Part shown: positions 37,588 through 49,475 of the stretch, piece by piece
Numbering within the stretch: the stretch's first letter is position 1
Layout of the letters: each line of letters begins with the position of its first letter
NCBI RefSeq assembly: GCF_958298935.1
Contig: NC_084923.1
Span: forward strand, 26,016,501-26,080,500
From: Phragmites australis
Lineage: Eukaryota > Streptophyta > Magnoliopsida > Poales > Poaceae
Direction of reading: 5' to 3'
Length of the DNA: 64,000 nt
Program-made: the position numbers and the translations under genes
The notes under the pieces: model-generated
The model's input: the letters and a program-made list of their open reading frames with translations, nothing else
Told to the model about the DNA's origin: nothing
Database searches by the model: none

Positions 37588-40500
37588 TGTGACAGCCCAA
37601 ATGGCTTAAGCATGTCTTTAAGCATCATTGGCATCATGTTCAATTGTTTTGGGCAATTATTAACATGCAATTTCAATTAAACCTAAATGGCTAAGTTTAA
37701 TATTAAGTAATGCTTTGTGAAGCAACTCACAATATTGCTATACAACATAGGGTTGGAAACAATTTTAGAAATTAGTCCATGCAATATGAAGAATATAAAT
37801 GAATATTCCTAAATTTTTCGGTTATTTCGTAGGCATAAAAATTATAGAGAGTTAGAGAAGCTTCCATCTTTAGAGAATTTTTTATTGAAATTGGCTCAGG
37901 AATTATGGGTCAAACTAGTTAAAATGGGTTCCCCATGAATTGTAGTTTCACACAAAATTTGTACCATAATTTTTGGACCTCGGGAAGGAGTTCTTTTGAA
38001 TAGAAGAAGTGGGATGGATATTTTGTCGGTCGGCTACTGTTCATCACGCATCTCTTCCGGTCTCTGTGCGCTCTGCCTCTGCCCGCCGCTTTCCTTGACT
38101 TTGGAGGCCAGCCACGTTGCCGGACGAGTAGAGCACAGCACTGTGCTCCTTCCCGAGGTGCTGGGTGTCGCCCTTATTTCCTCTGCCTCGCTCTCTCTAC
38201 TCTCCTCTCTCTCTCTCACTCGGTCACCCAGCACAGAGCACACAGAGCAGAGTGCGAGCTCAGAGCTACACCCGCCGCTGACCCAAATTCGTCGAGCTGA
38301 GATCAAATCCGCCCCGGCCAAGCTCCTTTGAGCACTGAAGGCTGGCGCCAGAGCTTCCACCGAGCCCTCACCGATCAATTTGGCGCGTTTCCCATCAGAC
38401 TTGGAGGTCGAGCCGCTATTTTCTTCGTCTCCGATGGCTTCACTCCGCACCTCACCGTCGAGCCACCAGACCACAGCTTCTTCGGCCTGACCGAAACCAC
38501 AGTGAGCTTCCTCACTCTCCTCTCTCTTTTGTGTGCGTGTGCTTTGTCCCTTGGCCCGTCGCCAGCGCGGCTTTCCTCAGCGATCGAGCTCCATTGCCCA
38601 TGGCTGCATGCCGCTGGCCTAGTTCCGACTGGGCCCATCGGCTGGCGAGCACACCATTAGGTCCGTGCATCCTCGTAGAAGCTTTAGCTAGCCTCTTCCG
38701 GCTCGATTGTGTCATCGTTTAGTCACTGGTGAGCCGAACCGACCCGCTGCCGTGTTGTTTCCACCGTGCACCGTCGCATCCTCCGATCATTGCCACCGGC
38801 CACATGTGCATCAGTCAGGACCACGTGAACGCGCTGGTGCCACTAGTGCCCTTGGCTGGCCAAGCTATGCCGCCCCGCCTTCGCTCAATTTTGACTCGGG
38901 TCAAACCCGCCGGGCCCACTGTTAGCCACCATGGCTAGCTCTCCCTAGGTGTAGAAGGGTTTCTAGCCATTTAATAATCTGGTTAATTCAAAAATCGTCA
39001 AATAGATTTGTTGTTCAGTTGATAAATCGGCTGAAACATTGTTTAATGTGTAGAAAAATAAATATTTCTCCAAAAATTGTGAAACCAGTTTATTTAGATT
39101 TATATGATCATAATCTACATGATAAAAATACTGGGAGCTATGAAATGTATATTTGAATTACATGGGTTAATAAAATAGGGTTTGATCTGCATTAATCCAT
39201 AATTAATTATTGGTAACTCCAAAATTGATGAAAATCAATTTGGTAAATCATGTTAATTTATACCATGTTCAGTAAAAATACACACACTCATGCTAAGCAT
39301 AGTTAATTTTCCAATTAGGTGTAAGCTTTGTGTTAAGCTTAATTAATCTAGGAAATAATTAAATGCTCAACAATAATCCAAATCAAGAAGTATTTGATGC
39401 TTTAAACTCTTGTCATGAGGCATTGCATCTCCGCTATTATCATACACTGTGGAGCATCCATCATTGCATGTTGTTCATGCTCATCATTGCATGCGTTCTT
39501 CACTAGTGAATGAAGGTCTGGAGCGTGACGCGAGTGTGATCGAGGACGACACCGAGGCACACCACTTCTTCGAGTTATGTTTGGGAAGTATCGAGCAAAC
39601 CCTATAGCAGAAAGGCAAGCATCTAAACATATTGCACCCTTAATTCAAATTAAATAGAGTCTAAAATTGATAAATTATGCTTTATGTATGTTTTCATTTG
39701 TTGAGTCCAGTGTCAGGTTCATATGGGTAGAACCTATGTTGATCCATTATCTCTACCTTGACTTATTGATGAATCCGTATCCTTGTAGCCTTGATGATAT
39801 AGTTGGTGTCTAGCTTCAAGGGTTATTCAAAATGCTTAGCAATGCTTAGGTCCTCGGTAGAAGTCGCGCGATGGTGTTGCCATTGTTCGCGAGCTTAGGG
39901 CTTAATCACTGTTCATAGATACATAGATGAGGTTGAAATGGATGGTTGAATATGAGATTGAGGCAAGATGTGGGTGATGTTAGGGATATCTTCTGCCCAG
40001 GGGGAGTCCTCTGGGTAGTACGGGAGAGGAGCCCGGATGCCATAGACCGCTTGCATCGGTTAAGGCCGTTTGTCGGTACAGTTGATTCTGTCACTTTTTG
40101 TACTCACCACATGCTAATCTAATAGTAAGATAAGCCAATTATTATATGTCGTGCCGACACTGGCCTTGCGGCTCTATGACGCGTAAGAGAAAAAGAAAAG
40201 GAGAAGCAAGGTGGCGGGGAGCCGGAGGTGTTCGGGACACACTCGCGGTAACCCCGGTGCCATAGGGGTATTGCAAGTGGGTGGTTCCGGGTATGAGAAA
40301 GGTTGACTCGAGTACCCCCCCCCCTTGTGTGTACTTTCGTGAGTAGCACAAGCTAAATGGTCCTTGAGTCGTGTGGGTAAAGTTGTACCCCCTGCAGGGT
40401 GTAAGAACAATTCGAATTATCGTGCTCTCAATTAGGAGCATGCTATTATTTCATTTGTATTGGTTGTAGAGTTTACGAATGTGGGGTAAGGATATGGTAT

Positions 40501-41194
40501 GATGGAATTGGTTGGTAGTTTATTGATGAGATACTATGGTTACTATATATACATGTTCAAGTTGTGGTTTACAGGGTAGAAAGGTAGCTGTTTTTGAGTT
40601 AAGTATAGATGCACACACATATGTGTCTAGGTTGCTTACAGCATGTGTTTTACTTAATCTTATGGCCTACTCTTGCTAACAGCTCAATGCATAATCCTTG
40701 GAGCCGAGCTACGTGTATGTGCTCTATATGGATTAAGTCTTGCGAATAACTTCGTACTCATGCCTGCGCTTTCAGGTTCTGCTGTTGAGGGTGAGGCGGT
40801 GTTTGGCTACTTCGTGCCCGCCGATGCAGGTGGTGGGCAAGAGTAGTGCATCCTACTCTGGTGAGGTGTAGCTTTTGGGGGTGGAGCCTAAGGGCATATG
40901 ACTCCACTCTCCTTTTGTTGTTGTTAAGATTTTAATCTTCTGTTGTGTAGTTTCTCTTTGTGTAAACTGTTGCAAATTGCTGCATGTTTAAGAACTTGTA
41001 AAATAACTTTAATTACTCGCTATTTCTTAAACTATGTTGTAATGTACATGTTGGATAAACATGTGTTCCGATCTTGGGCACAAAATACGTGCCGGGACTA
41101 CTAGGATGGTATTTTGGTTAATCATTGAGGTTGTATTTATGAATAATGATCCTCCTAATGATTAAGTAGAATACTATTTGGACGGTTCCTCATA
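37588..41194 (+). repeat. Right LTR of element B (3,607 bp)
   Basis: Starts TGTGACAGCCC and ends TTCCTCATA, followed by the duplicated TCTAG. It contains about 200 bp near 38530-38735 and about 90 bp near 40622-40710 that are missing from the left copy. Confidence 0.85.
40784..40846 (+). other. LTR peptide block 'FGYFVPAD' (element B, right LTR)
   Basis: Reads EGEAVFGYFVPADAGGGQE (about 40790-40843) then TAG, behind an acceptor-like CTTTCAG at 40769-40775. See the matching blocks at 24884 and 31644. Confidence 0.4.
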
Positions 41195-41199
41195 TCTAG

Positions 41200-43783
41200 C
41201 CACGTCGATCGTGCGAGGTCAAGAAAACCGGATCACTTTATAAGCCCCTCCCCTTGGGTAAGAGCTTGTCATGACCTACCCTATTCCTAGACTCATTTAA
41301 GGTCAAGGTCGCCTACAACCAGTGTCTGCTTCCACATCTTGTGGCCGCGGTAGCGCCTAAGGCAATTTTGGTATTGGGCTGCCCAAATTTTTAGCACGTT
41401 TGTGGGACTCTTCGGTTGGGTTTGTATTGTCCTCTTGCTGCGCTTCCTGGCCATCACGTGAGTAGTTGGTTGTATGAGGCAATGTGCATTCTCTAACTGG
41501 TGAACTGAGTTCCGTTTTTTCATAATTATGTGGTTTGTATGGTCAAATCGCACTACCACTACTCATATGAACTTAATCATTGTTGTGGTAGAGAATTCTT
41601 GACAGGCTTAGCCTCGATCCCCTGAGTGAATTTGCCTACTACCACGAGCAGGAATTCAAAACCGTCTGGGGCTTTTAGGGATGATAACGAGCCCTCGGAT
41701 AGTGAAAGAACAAGGGTGTGGTACGGTTTGCTGTTCTTGGGATGATAATTTGGCATATCGGCCATGGTTCTAACATGACCCGCACCGTTTCATCGGCCTC
41801 CTGGAGGGCTGTGGGCCAATAGAATCCTTACCGGAACTCTTTCCCGACCAGAGTGTGGTATGAAGCGCGGCCACCACATATACCTCCAAGGTTGTCGGGG
41901 TAGCCTGTGCTCCCCCTTCTCGAGTGATGTATTTTAGTAAAAGATCGTTGCTCCTTTAGCGATAGAGGCGTCCCACTACCCAGGAGTATTTAGGGTCTGT
42001 CTTCCCACGTGACCCTTTCTGTTGACCCTTCATCGTAACGGGCTTCTAGCTTCTGAAAGTAGTCCAAGATCTGATCTATCCAGATCATACACAAATCGAG
42101 CAGGGTGACCACATGATGGCCACCCGAGGTTGACGACACAAAAGGAGGCATTGCCTTCAAAGGTGTTTCCTCTGATGCTCCATTTCCAAGAGTAGCATCC
42201 CTTCCACATTTGCCAGAGACCGCGGTGTGTGGTCGTGTGAATCCTTTTTCAAAGACTCTGACCGGGACAAGTGCACAAGAAGAGGCTAGATGGACCAACT
42301 CATCGGTTAGGAAGTTGTCCTTGCGAGGGATGTGCTAGACTTCAAAACCGAAGGAGCATTGCTCTATCTTTCTCACTTCGGAGAGTTATGTCGCCATCGT
42401 CTGGTTAGAGCATAGGAAACCCTCTGCACCCAGTTTACAGCTAGTAGTTAGTCCCTCGTTGCTAGTGGGTGTTTTACCCACCGTGCAGATGCTGCTCATA
42501 TTCCAGATAAGAGATCGTCATACTCTGCAACAATGTTTAGTAGCCTAAAAATTTAATTGAAATGTGTACCTGAAGGTGTCATGTGGGGTCAAGATTGCTC
42601 CAGCCCACAGTCCAATCTACATGCACAGCCTATCGATATGTGTGGTCATATGCCTGTTCATCTCTAATCACAGAAAACCCTCACTGCTCGATGAGCCATA
42701 CCGCTCCCATGACCTGTGAGGGTAGCTACAAATAGGGCAACAACTCCTCGTCTGGTCGAGGAGTGGTCCGTACATGAGGAGAAAAAAGGATCATTTGTTG
42801 AGATCCTGGAAGGTTGCCCCCGTTCCTGGTGTCTGCCAAAAGTGGTCGTTCTTTCTATTAGAAACTTAAAGAGCGGAAGACCCTTTTTTCTATCCTCGAG
42901 ATGACCCTGCCCAAAAGGCCACACACCTGATTAGTTTCAAGTTACCCTCTTACCTGTTTGGAGATTTTGACTGGTTGATGGCTCTGGATCACGTTGTAGA
43001 GGTCGCGTTGGAGCAGGGAGTCATGTAGGTCAGAGGGTTGGCTATCTCGATGTGGTGGGGGTCTCCGAGTGCTCTCTGTTACCGAGGGAGGATAGGATCT
43101 TTCCTACCGTGGGGCCTGCCTTAGTTCTTGGCGATCGTGGTGCTTGCTGCCGAAGTTTGGCATCGGGCGGTCTCAACTAGGAGGGTGAGGTCACACAACC
43201 ATGACACTAATGACAAAACCTCCGATACTACAACCGGTGAGTGGCTAAGAAGTATCCACATGGTCCACAGATTCTGTGCAGGCGTCATGGCCTCATAATC
43301 GAGCTGTCGAGCACGGAGTGGCGCCATGTCACAAAGGGGAAGCCCCTGGCATTCGTGCAGCGTAACAACCTTAGCAACGCTTCCAAAGACCATGTCCTCT
43401 ATGGCAGTTCCTCCGAACGACACTGTGGTAGTTGGTCTTTGTCAAAGCATCCCCATGTCTGGCACCGGTCTGGTTCCCCTCCGAGCACGTGGCCTGAGGA
43501 TCATCATCAGCACCTGGGACACGAGAGCCTTCACTGCCTCCTGTTGCATGAACTATCATGCAAAGTTCTCGTTGAGCCTCGAAGCATTCAGACTCTGATT
43601 CGATGTCTCATACCTGGAACATACCGGGCTCATCTAGGTCGTAGCCCATGATGAACACCTCGCACTGATTAGGGTCCTAGGAATAGGACTCGGCAGTTGT
43701 TGTGGATCCGGCCATGGGTAGCCTAATCTAATCTCCAACACTTACCGAAACACAGAAACGTGCCCCCTACCTAGCATGCCAAC
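41200..43783 (-). pseudogene. gag-pol remnants of element D
   Basis: Reading the minus strand from right to left: 43783-43000 is presumably gag, with no clear motif. At 42924-42664 there is a broken RT/RNase H junction (KKGLPLFKFL, where family members have a similar GLPLFKLL stretch). At 41765-41577 there is an integrase-core fragment (APDGFEFLLVVVGKFTQGIE, resembling the plant gypsy 'LLVAVDKFTKWIEAKP' type). Frames shift often. The integrase end was disrupted by insertion of element B at 41194/41200. The family is Ty3/gypsy Tat type by context with the LTR and primer site. Confidence 0.55.
43763..43783 (-). other. Primer-site region of element D
   Basis: The minus strand directly after the LTR reads GTTGGCATGCTAGGTAGGGG. 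A TTGGCGCGCCAGGTAGGGG-like sequence just after the LTR is a signature I recall from grass Tat-lineage elements; the exact tRNA is not certain. Confidence 0.55.
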
Positions 43784-44569
43784 TATCGAGAGTTACTCAC
43801 TAACAATTATTCTGGGGTGTACCGGTTGATGGGCACATGAACGATGCTTGCGGTGTACGTGTGTTTGTGATGAACTCAAGAATACAGGGATTATCCAGAT
43901 TCAGGTCTCCCTAAGGATAGCAGCCCTACATCATGTATATTTTGTTATCAGTATTTGTGAACTCGTTCCCCCCTTCCCGTACAAACTAGGTCCTCCTCTA
44001 TTTACAAGATAGAGAGAAGGAGAACTTACAAGTGGGCCCTCTTCCGTTGATCCATACATTCGCTAACCCTTCCACCAATAGGCTACTTAAAATGGGCGGC
44101 GCATGTGCCCCTTTTTGTTCTGATGAAGCTGCTGAGCCCAACCCATCCGCTAGACACTTCCATGCTTACATCACCCTGGTCAGCCGGTTCGCCCCGTCCC
44201 ATCACCGGTCATGCACGCGCTCCTGTGAAGCAGTCTAACATGCATGCGAGCTTGTCCCGTGACGTTTAATGCCGTGGGACGGGATATGGCACCACTACAC
44301 CGGTTATGACCTGTCCGCTGGGGAGGAGTGTCTAGAAAATGAAAACACTTGAGTGGAATGCATTTAACGAAAATAGACTGGTTTGATGAGTACCTGTCCC
44401 GCAACCAGTGAAAGCTGGTTGCAGGAATCCTTATGTGGTAAAGATCCTGGTCGCAAAGATACAGATTGGTCGCGTGGTGGGACCCTGTTCTGAAAAAGAA
44501 TCTTCTGTCAACTGGTATTGGCTTGTGTGGACCCTCAGAATAGGGGACCCCTTATTCTATACACTGACA
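43784..44569 (-). repeat. 5' LTR of element D (786 bp)
   Basis: Minus-strand start TGTCAGTGTATAG at 44569 and end CTCTCGATA at 43784. It aligns with 11387-12151 throughout, with many substitutions. ATGAT follows at 44570-44574. Confidence 0.8.
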
Positions 44570-44574
44570 ATGAT

Positions 44575-45928
44575 CTTTCTTATTTGCCATTGCCTCTAAT
44601 TTTTATTCCTTTCTCACCGCTGCCGTTCATTTTATCCATAGAAAAGACATATTTTCCTTTGGAGAGGAGAACGACTGCCTCTGGCACACACGTTAAATGT
44701 ATTATTTCCCTATCGCACACGTTAAATGACTTGCTGTCCACATGGTATAAAAATATAAACTTGCAACTAAAATGTATATTCATAGGTGACAATTTATATA
44801 AAAAATTATACTTAATATATCATATTTTTTAGTTAGAAAGTATTGTGAATATTAAACTAAATCGTACTTAAAAACAGCCATGACACTATTGCAGTCCGGT
44901 CACAGTATTGTTTTCATATATATTTTTCTATAATAGGAAATGCAACAAATAAGTACACTAAAACTATCTACAAAACATTTTCTACAACTTTGATATACAG
45001 CACAATGTAACATGTAGCTCCCTAATGGTCTACAAACAACTTGACTTTGAAAATTCATATCTATTGATCCAAATTCAACGTTGAAAAACCCTTATAAAAG
45101 ATAAAGAAATTATCTACAACTTTCTAATATATCATATTCTAAGACCGATCTCTAAAGAACCTTAAACTTCGATTAGCTATTGATGGCCACACCTAAGACT
45201 GTGTTCTCTTCTTCAAGAATAAATATGTATTTTTATGGATCAATTGGATGGCAGTGGCGATGAAAAAAATGAAAATTAGAAATAATGCAACTAAAAAATT
45301 TTATTTTATATGATGATAAATAGAAAAGTACTATATCTATCGATAGTAATTAAGAAATTTTCTCAGCGTTTTATTGTTGTTGAGACCTACATTAAGGCTA
45401 GCAATGCAAGTTTACGAAGTTATAAAAAAATGAACAGGCGTAGCACGGAGATCTTTCTTATTTGTCATTGCCTCTAATTTTTATTCTTTTCTCACCGCAA
45501 CCGTTCATTTTATCCATAGAAAAAACATATTTTCCTTTGGGGAGGAGAACGACTGCCTCAGGCACACACGTTAAATGTATTATTTCCCTATCGCACACGT
45601 TAAATGACTTGCTGTCCACATGGTATAAAAATATAAACTTGCAACTAAAATGTATATTCATAGGTGACAATTTATATAAAAAATTATACTTAATATATCA
45701 TATTTTTTAGTTAGAAAGTATTGTGAATATTAAACTAAATCGTACTTAAAAACAGCCATGACACTATTGCAGTCCGGTCACAGTATTGTTTTCATATATA
45801 TTTTTCTATAATAGGAAATGCAACAAATAAGTGCACTAAAACTATCTACAAAACATTTTTTAGTGCATAGTACTCGACATTTTCTACAATGCAAGTTTAC
45901 GAAGTTATAAAAAAATGAACGGTCCGAC
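44575..45928. repeat. Partial tandem duplication, unit about 0.87 kb
   Basis: Bases 44575-44985 recur almost unchanged at 45455-45865. The unit end 'caatgcaagtttacgaagtt' recurs at about 45402 and 45890. The second copy thus lacks about 430 bp of the middle (45000-45400). The left edge of copy one coincides with the target duplication of element D. Short open frames on both strands (for example 44580-44792 and 45458-45670, minus) are copied along but carry no motif. Confidence 0.8.
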
Positions 45929-47716
45929 TCTCTTGTCTTCTACTCAGTTCCTCTTATCCTCTACTCCTACCTAACATAGTACTCGACAATCCATCCTTTC
46001 AGATGATATCCTAGCAGATCATGCAGAAATGCACAAGAAATCAACAGATGCCAGCATCATGCAAAAATGCACAAAATAATTAACAGATGCAACCAGAACT
46101 TAAACGACTGGCTGTTGTTTATGTAGTTGTGCCGAATGTGTTCTGTTTCCTGTTGCCTGTTGATTGATTGTTGCACACAGCCATCCTCCAGATAGCTGTC
46201 TCAGTGTGTCCCTCTGAAATATACCGGAACGAGCTGCTGTATTCAAAGATAAGAAAAAAAAGAGGAATATCGTCTGATTATTCAAACAAAAATCTTTCGA
46301 AGTAGAGGCCTAATATAAAGGAGAGATTTAAGCTTGGTTTTCAATTCTACTCAACAACTTCATAGACATCAATTTGAGATCGAATCGGACTTTAGTTGGA
46401 AGGAACGCCAGTGATTCTTAAACAAGAGAAAAGGTGTTGTATCATTGCAACAACAATCTACATGTGTGGACATTCTTTTCCTGACCACCTAGCATTCCAT
46501 TTTACATATTCTCCGTTGACAGTAACGGTTCAACCGCTGTCGATCGTTTTAGCAAATCTAGCTTCTTTTTGGTCCCTTATGCGTTTCTCTTTTTTTTTCC
46601 ACTTTGGTCCACATGGTAATGTTGTGTGCATCAAGCCATCAACCCTACCTAGCTTATCATTATCCATTAGCTTTCTACAGCAGTATAGCCTAGTCAACAT
46701 GGAATGGGTTACTCTAATTAGTGTTCTGTAACTAACTTTGTACAGTTGACAGTAACTTTGTACAGTGACATATACGGATTAGCTCTGTTTTCCAAATTTT
46801 GAGCGAAGGCCAACGCCCTCGCTGGCTCTTCCTAGTCCGCCCATGCATGCTGCCTAATTATCACATAAAAATTGCCACCGACGACCAAGATATTTAGGAC
46901 CAAGATCTTGGGTAAAATCGTTTTTTACCGAGCATGGTCGGATAGTAAGATTATGATCCTATAAATTTTTATTTTTAAAGTTTAATTTATTTTTTATATT
47001 GAAAATACATTTAATATGTAAAACATATTATTAAATATAGGTTCTAAAGATACAAACTAATAAAATATATCAGATTAAACTAATAAAAGTTAATTATGTA
47101 TAGATGTTACCTAATTTTAAATATTGACAAAGTTTGTTGTTATGATCGGGATCCTATATAGGATATTAGCGATTATGTGAGATTGTATGGACTCTCATTT
47201 TGAATTATAATACTCTAAATATAGAATATATATAGTGAGATCAGTATTATCTTAGTTTTATAGTATCGTAACCGTAAGATTCTAAGATCTGACAGCGTGA
47301 CCGCAAGGTGACTTCTGGTACGAAATGCACGGCGTCAAATTTACCAGAGCCGTGATAAAGTTCTTCAAAGCATCTCGATTTGGCTTTACGTCCCTTTTGC
47401 GAAATTGCATTACTTTTTTCAAGTTTACGCGCATTTAAAAATGAGGAAAATAGGACGTCAATGCTTTCTATCAAACTATGCAGCTTACGTCTGTCATACT
47501 GCCTTCTTTGTATCGATACGATAAGCTACTAGTGAGTCCTTGGTCAACATTTTTGTTGCATTGTTGCCTTCTTGGATCGGAGCATAAGGAACCGAAATAT
47601 GCAATTCGATCTGCTAGCTTAGATGGACAAGTTTATAACTTTCTCCGAAGGATGCTACCAAAACACACCAGGTGTCCATAAAAAAAAAAGAAACACACCA
47701 GCGACCAAGCGTGGAC
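45929..47716. other. AT-rich intergenic DNA
   Basis: No gene, RNA or mobile element is recognised. Small open frames occur by chance and carry no motif or splice support. Confidence 0.5.
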
Positions 47717-49475
47717 GCGTATACTAAGAAAAATTCAAAATTAAACAATATACTCGACCATATTTATTTAAATAGATATCATATTATCGTATTTATAAAT
47801 TTAGCATTCATATTTAATACCTTATTTATCAAATATGATAAATAATGTCATATTCGATACCTCAAGTGCTGAATACAGGCAAACCTCCGTCCATAAACAG
47901 TAGCTGTGTTACGTTGATTAAATTTTGTTTCCACTCTCCTTCAAAATGGTGAGCTTTTGTTACTCAAAAATTTAAATTTTTTTTTACGTGTTCTATAATT
48001 CATGTGAAACTCATTTTAATTAGATTCACCTAAAAAATATGTTGTATATTTTAAACTAAAATTCTAAAAAAGCTACTTTTATAATTTCTAATAATTGTTA
48101 GTGCCTCAAATAAATTCTTAAAAATCTGAAAAAATTCACTAATATTTATTTTATGTGATGGACTAATTTCTAAAATTATTTCTAGTCCTAGGTTATATGA
48201 TGAAAAAGTGAGTTTCTTTGTAATGCTCCATTTATATGTATTTTTATCATTTCATGTGATATTCTTCTTTTATTCGATTTGAGTTTAAACAAAATTCAAC
48301 TATCTCATTATTTTTATCTCACTCACATGCTAACCTTTTAACTACATTTTTGAAGAATGATGAACGAGCTGGCATGTCTCTTGAATAGTGCAAGCTATAG
48401 TTACTTAAAATATGATTATATTATACTTAAAACAATAACATGGTTTTCCAAATACAATTTAACTACTATATTTAGTATAATATATTTATAAAAATATAAT
48501 CATATCAGTTACGAAAGTAAATTTAATCATGAATCTATGCATAAGTTGTTGTGTTTAACTACATATGCATATATCTAAAATGACACTGAAAGTAGTCAAA
48601 ACAAACAGCTTTTCCTCCTTACATAGTCTATAGAAATACCACGACTGTATTGCTTAGCCGCTTAAGCAAACATCAGGTGAGTAGTGACCACGACCATGAG
48701 CACCACCTTTATAGCAATGTCCATGAAGACACTCCAAGTTCATGACCTCTTTGTACATCTCTTCGTCCTTGTTACCATTCTTCTCTTCAAGCAACTACAG
48801 CTTGCACTGTTTAAGAGACGTGCCAGCTCGCCCATCGTTCTTCAGAAATGTAGTTAAAAGATTAGCATGTGAATAGGATAAAAATAATAAGATAGTTGAA
48901 TTTTGTTTGAATTCAAATTGAATTAAAATAAGAATATCACATAAAATGATAAAAATGTATATAAATGAAGCAGTACAAAGGAACTCACTTTTTCATCATG
49001 TTACCTATGACTAAAAATAATTTTAGAAATTAGTCCATCATATAAGAAGAATATTAATGATTTTTCTCAGATTTTTGGGAATTAATTTGAGACACTAACA
49101 ATTGTTAAAATTTATAAAAGTAGCTTTTTTGAGAATTTTAGTTTAAAATATAAAATGACTTTTGGGTGAATCTAATTAAAATGGGTTGTACATGGATTAT
49201 GTAACACGTACAAAATGTTTTAAAATTTTTGAAGTAACAGAAAATCACCGTTTTAAAGATGAGTAAAAACGAAATTTAATCAACTTAACATGACTACTAT
49301 TTATGGACGGAGGGCTGGTTGTATTCGTCAACCGAATATGATTTTGTTCACCATTTTTGTTAAATAATGTATTAAATACAGATATTAAATTTATAAATAC
49401 AATAATATATTATCTATTTTAATAAATATGATCAACTATGTTATCTAATTTTAAATTATTAGATATACTCATTGT
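47717..49475. repeat. Long inverted repeat: arms about 0.7 kb, loop about 0.37 kb
   Basis: Bases 47717-48425 match the reverse complement of 48790-49475 over their whole length, by eye at about 80-85% identity with small indels. Examples: left 'ttttaattagattcacc' near 48020 against right 'gggtgaatctaattaaaa' near 49163; left 'aactaatttctaaaatta' type sequence near 48170 against 'ttttagaaattagtcc' near 49020. Part of the arm ('ttttagaaattagtccatc...aagaagaatattaatg') also resembles the LTR start region of element B ('ttttagaaattagtccgtg...gaagaatataaatg', about 28842). It could be two inverted LTR-derived fragments or a long-TIR DNA transposon. No target duplication was found by eye. Confidence 0.75.
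48654..48794 (-). other. Short open frame in the loop of the inverted repeat
   Basis: The minus strand is open for 46 codons between two stops: it includes EEMYKEVMNLECLHGHCYKG and ends VCLSG-stop. It has a Cys/His-rich middle (CLHGHC). A splice acceptor-like TGTAG lies just before it. This could be a captured exon of a small secreted protein or chance. I do not recognise it. Confidence 0.25.

Larger units (their letters stand above)
28665..41194 (+). mobile_element. Element B: Ty3/gypsy chromovirus, Tekay/Del-like, inserted in element D
   Basis: The element is 12,530 bp and flanked by TCTAG on both sides (28660-28664 and 41195-41199). Plus-strand order: LTR (28665-32034), primer site (32038-32049), short leader, gag-pol (32660-37042), 3' untranslated region, polypurine tract (37570-37587), LTR (37588-41194). 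It is related to element A but in a different subfamily: the coding regions align closely while much of the LTR does not. It lacks the 0.9-kb leader ORF of A. Confidence 0.9.
11387..44569 (-). mobile_element. Element D: old Ty3/gypsy Tat-type element split by two nested insertions
   Basis: The minus-strand element has a 5' LTR at 43784-44569 and a 3' LTR at 11387-12151. ATGAT flanks it at 11382-11386 and 44570-44574. Its own DNA is about 7.7 kb (11387-12314, 25296-28664, 41200-44569); the rest is elements A and B. Order on the minus strand is LTR, TTGGC-type primer site, gag/pol remnants, a region with an antisense ORF, polypurine tract, LTR. An antisense ORF between pol and the 3' LTR is known from Tat-lineage elements such as Grande and RIRE2. 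The size is short for the lineage, so internal deletions are likely. Confidence 0.75.

Noticed and set aside
38034..38474. 146-residue minus-strand open frame in element B's right LTR
   Set aside because: The corresponding left-LTR region does not keep the frame; composition effect in GC-rich LTR DNA.
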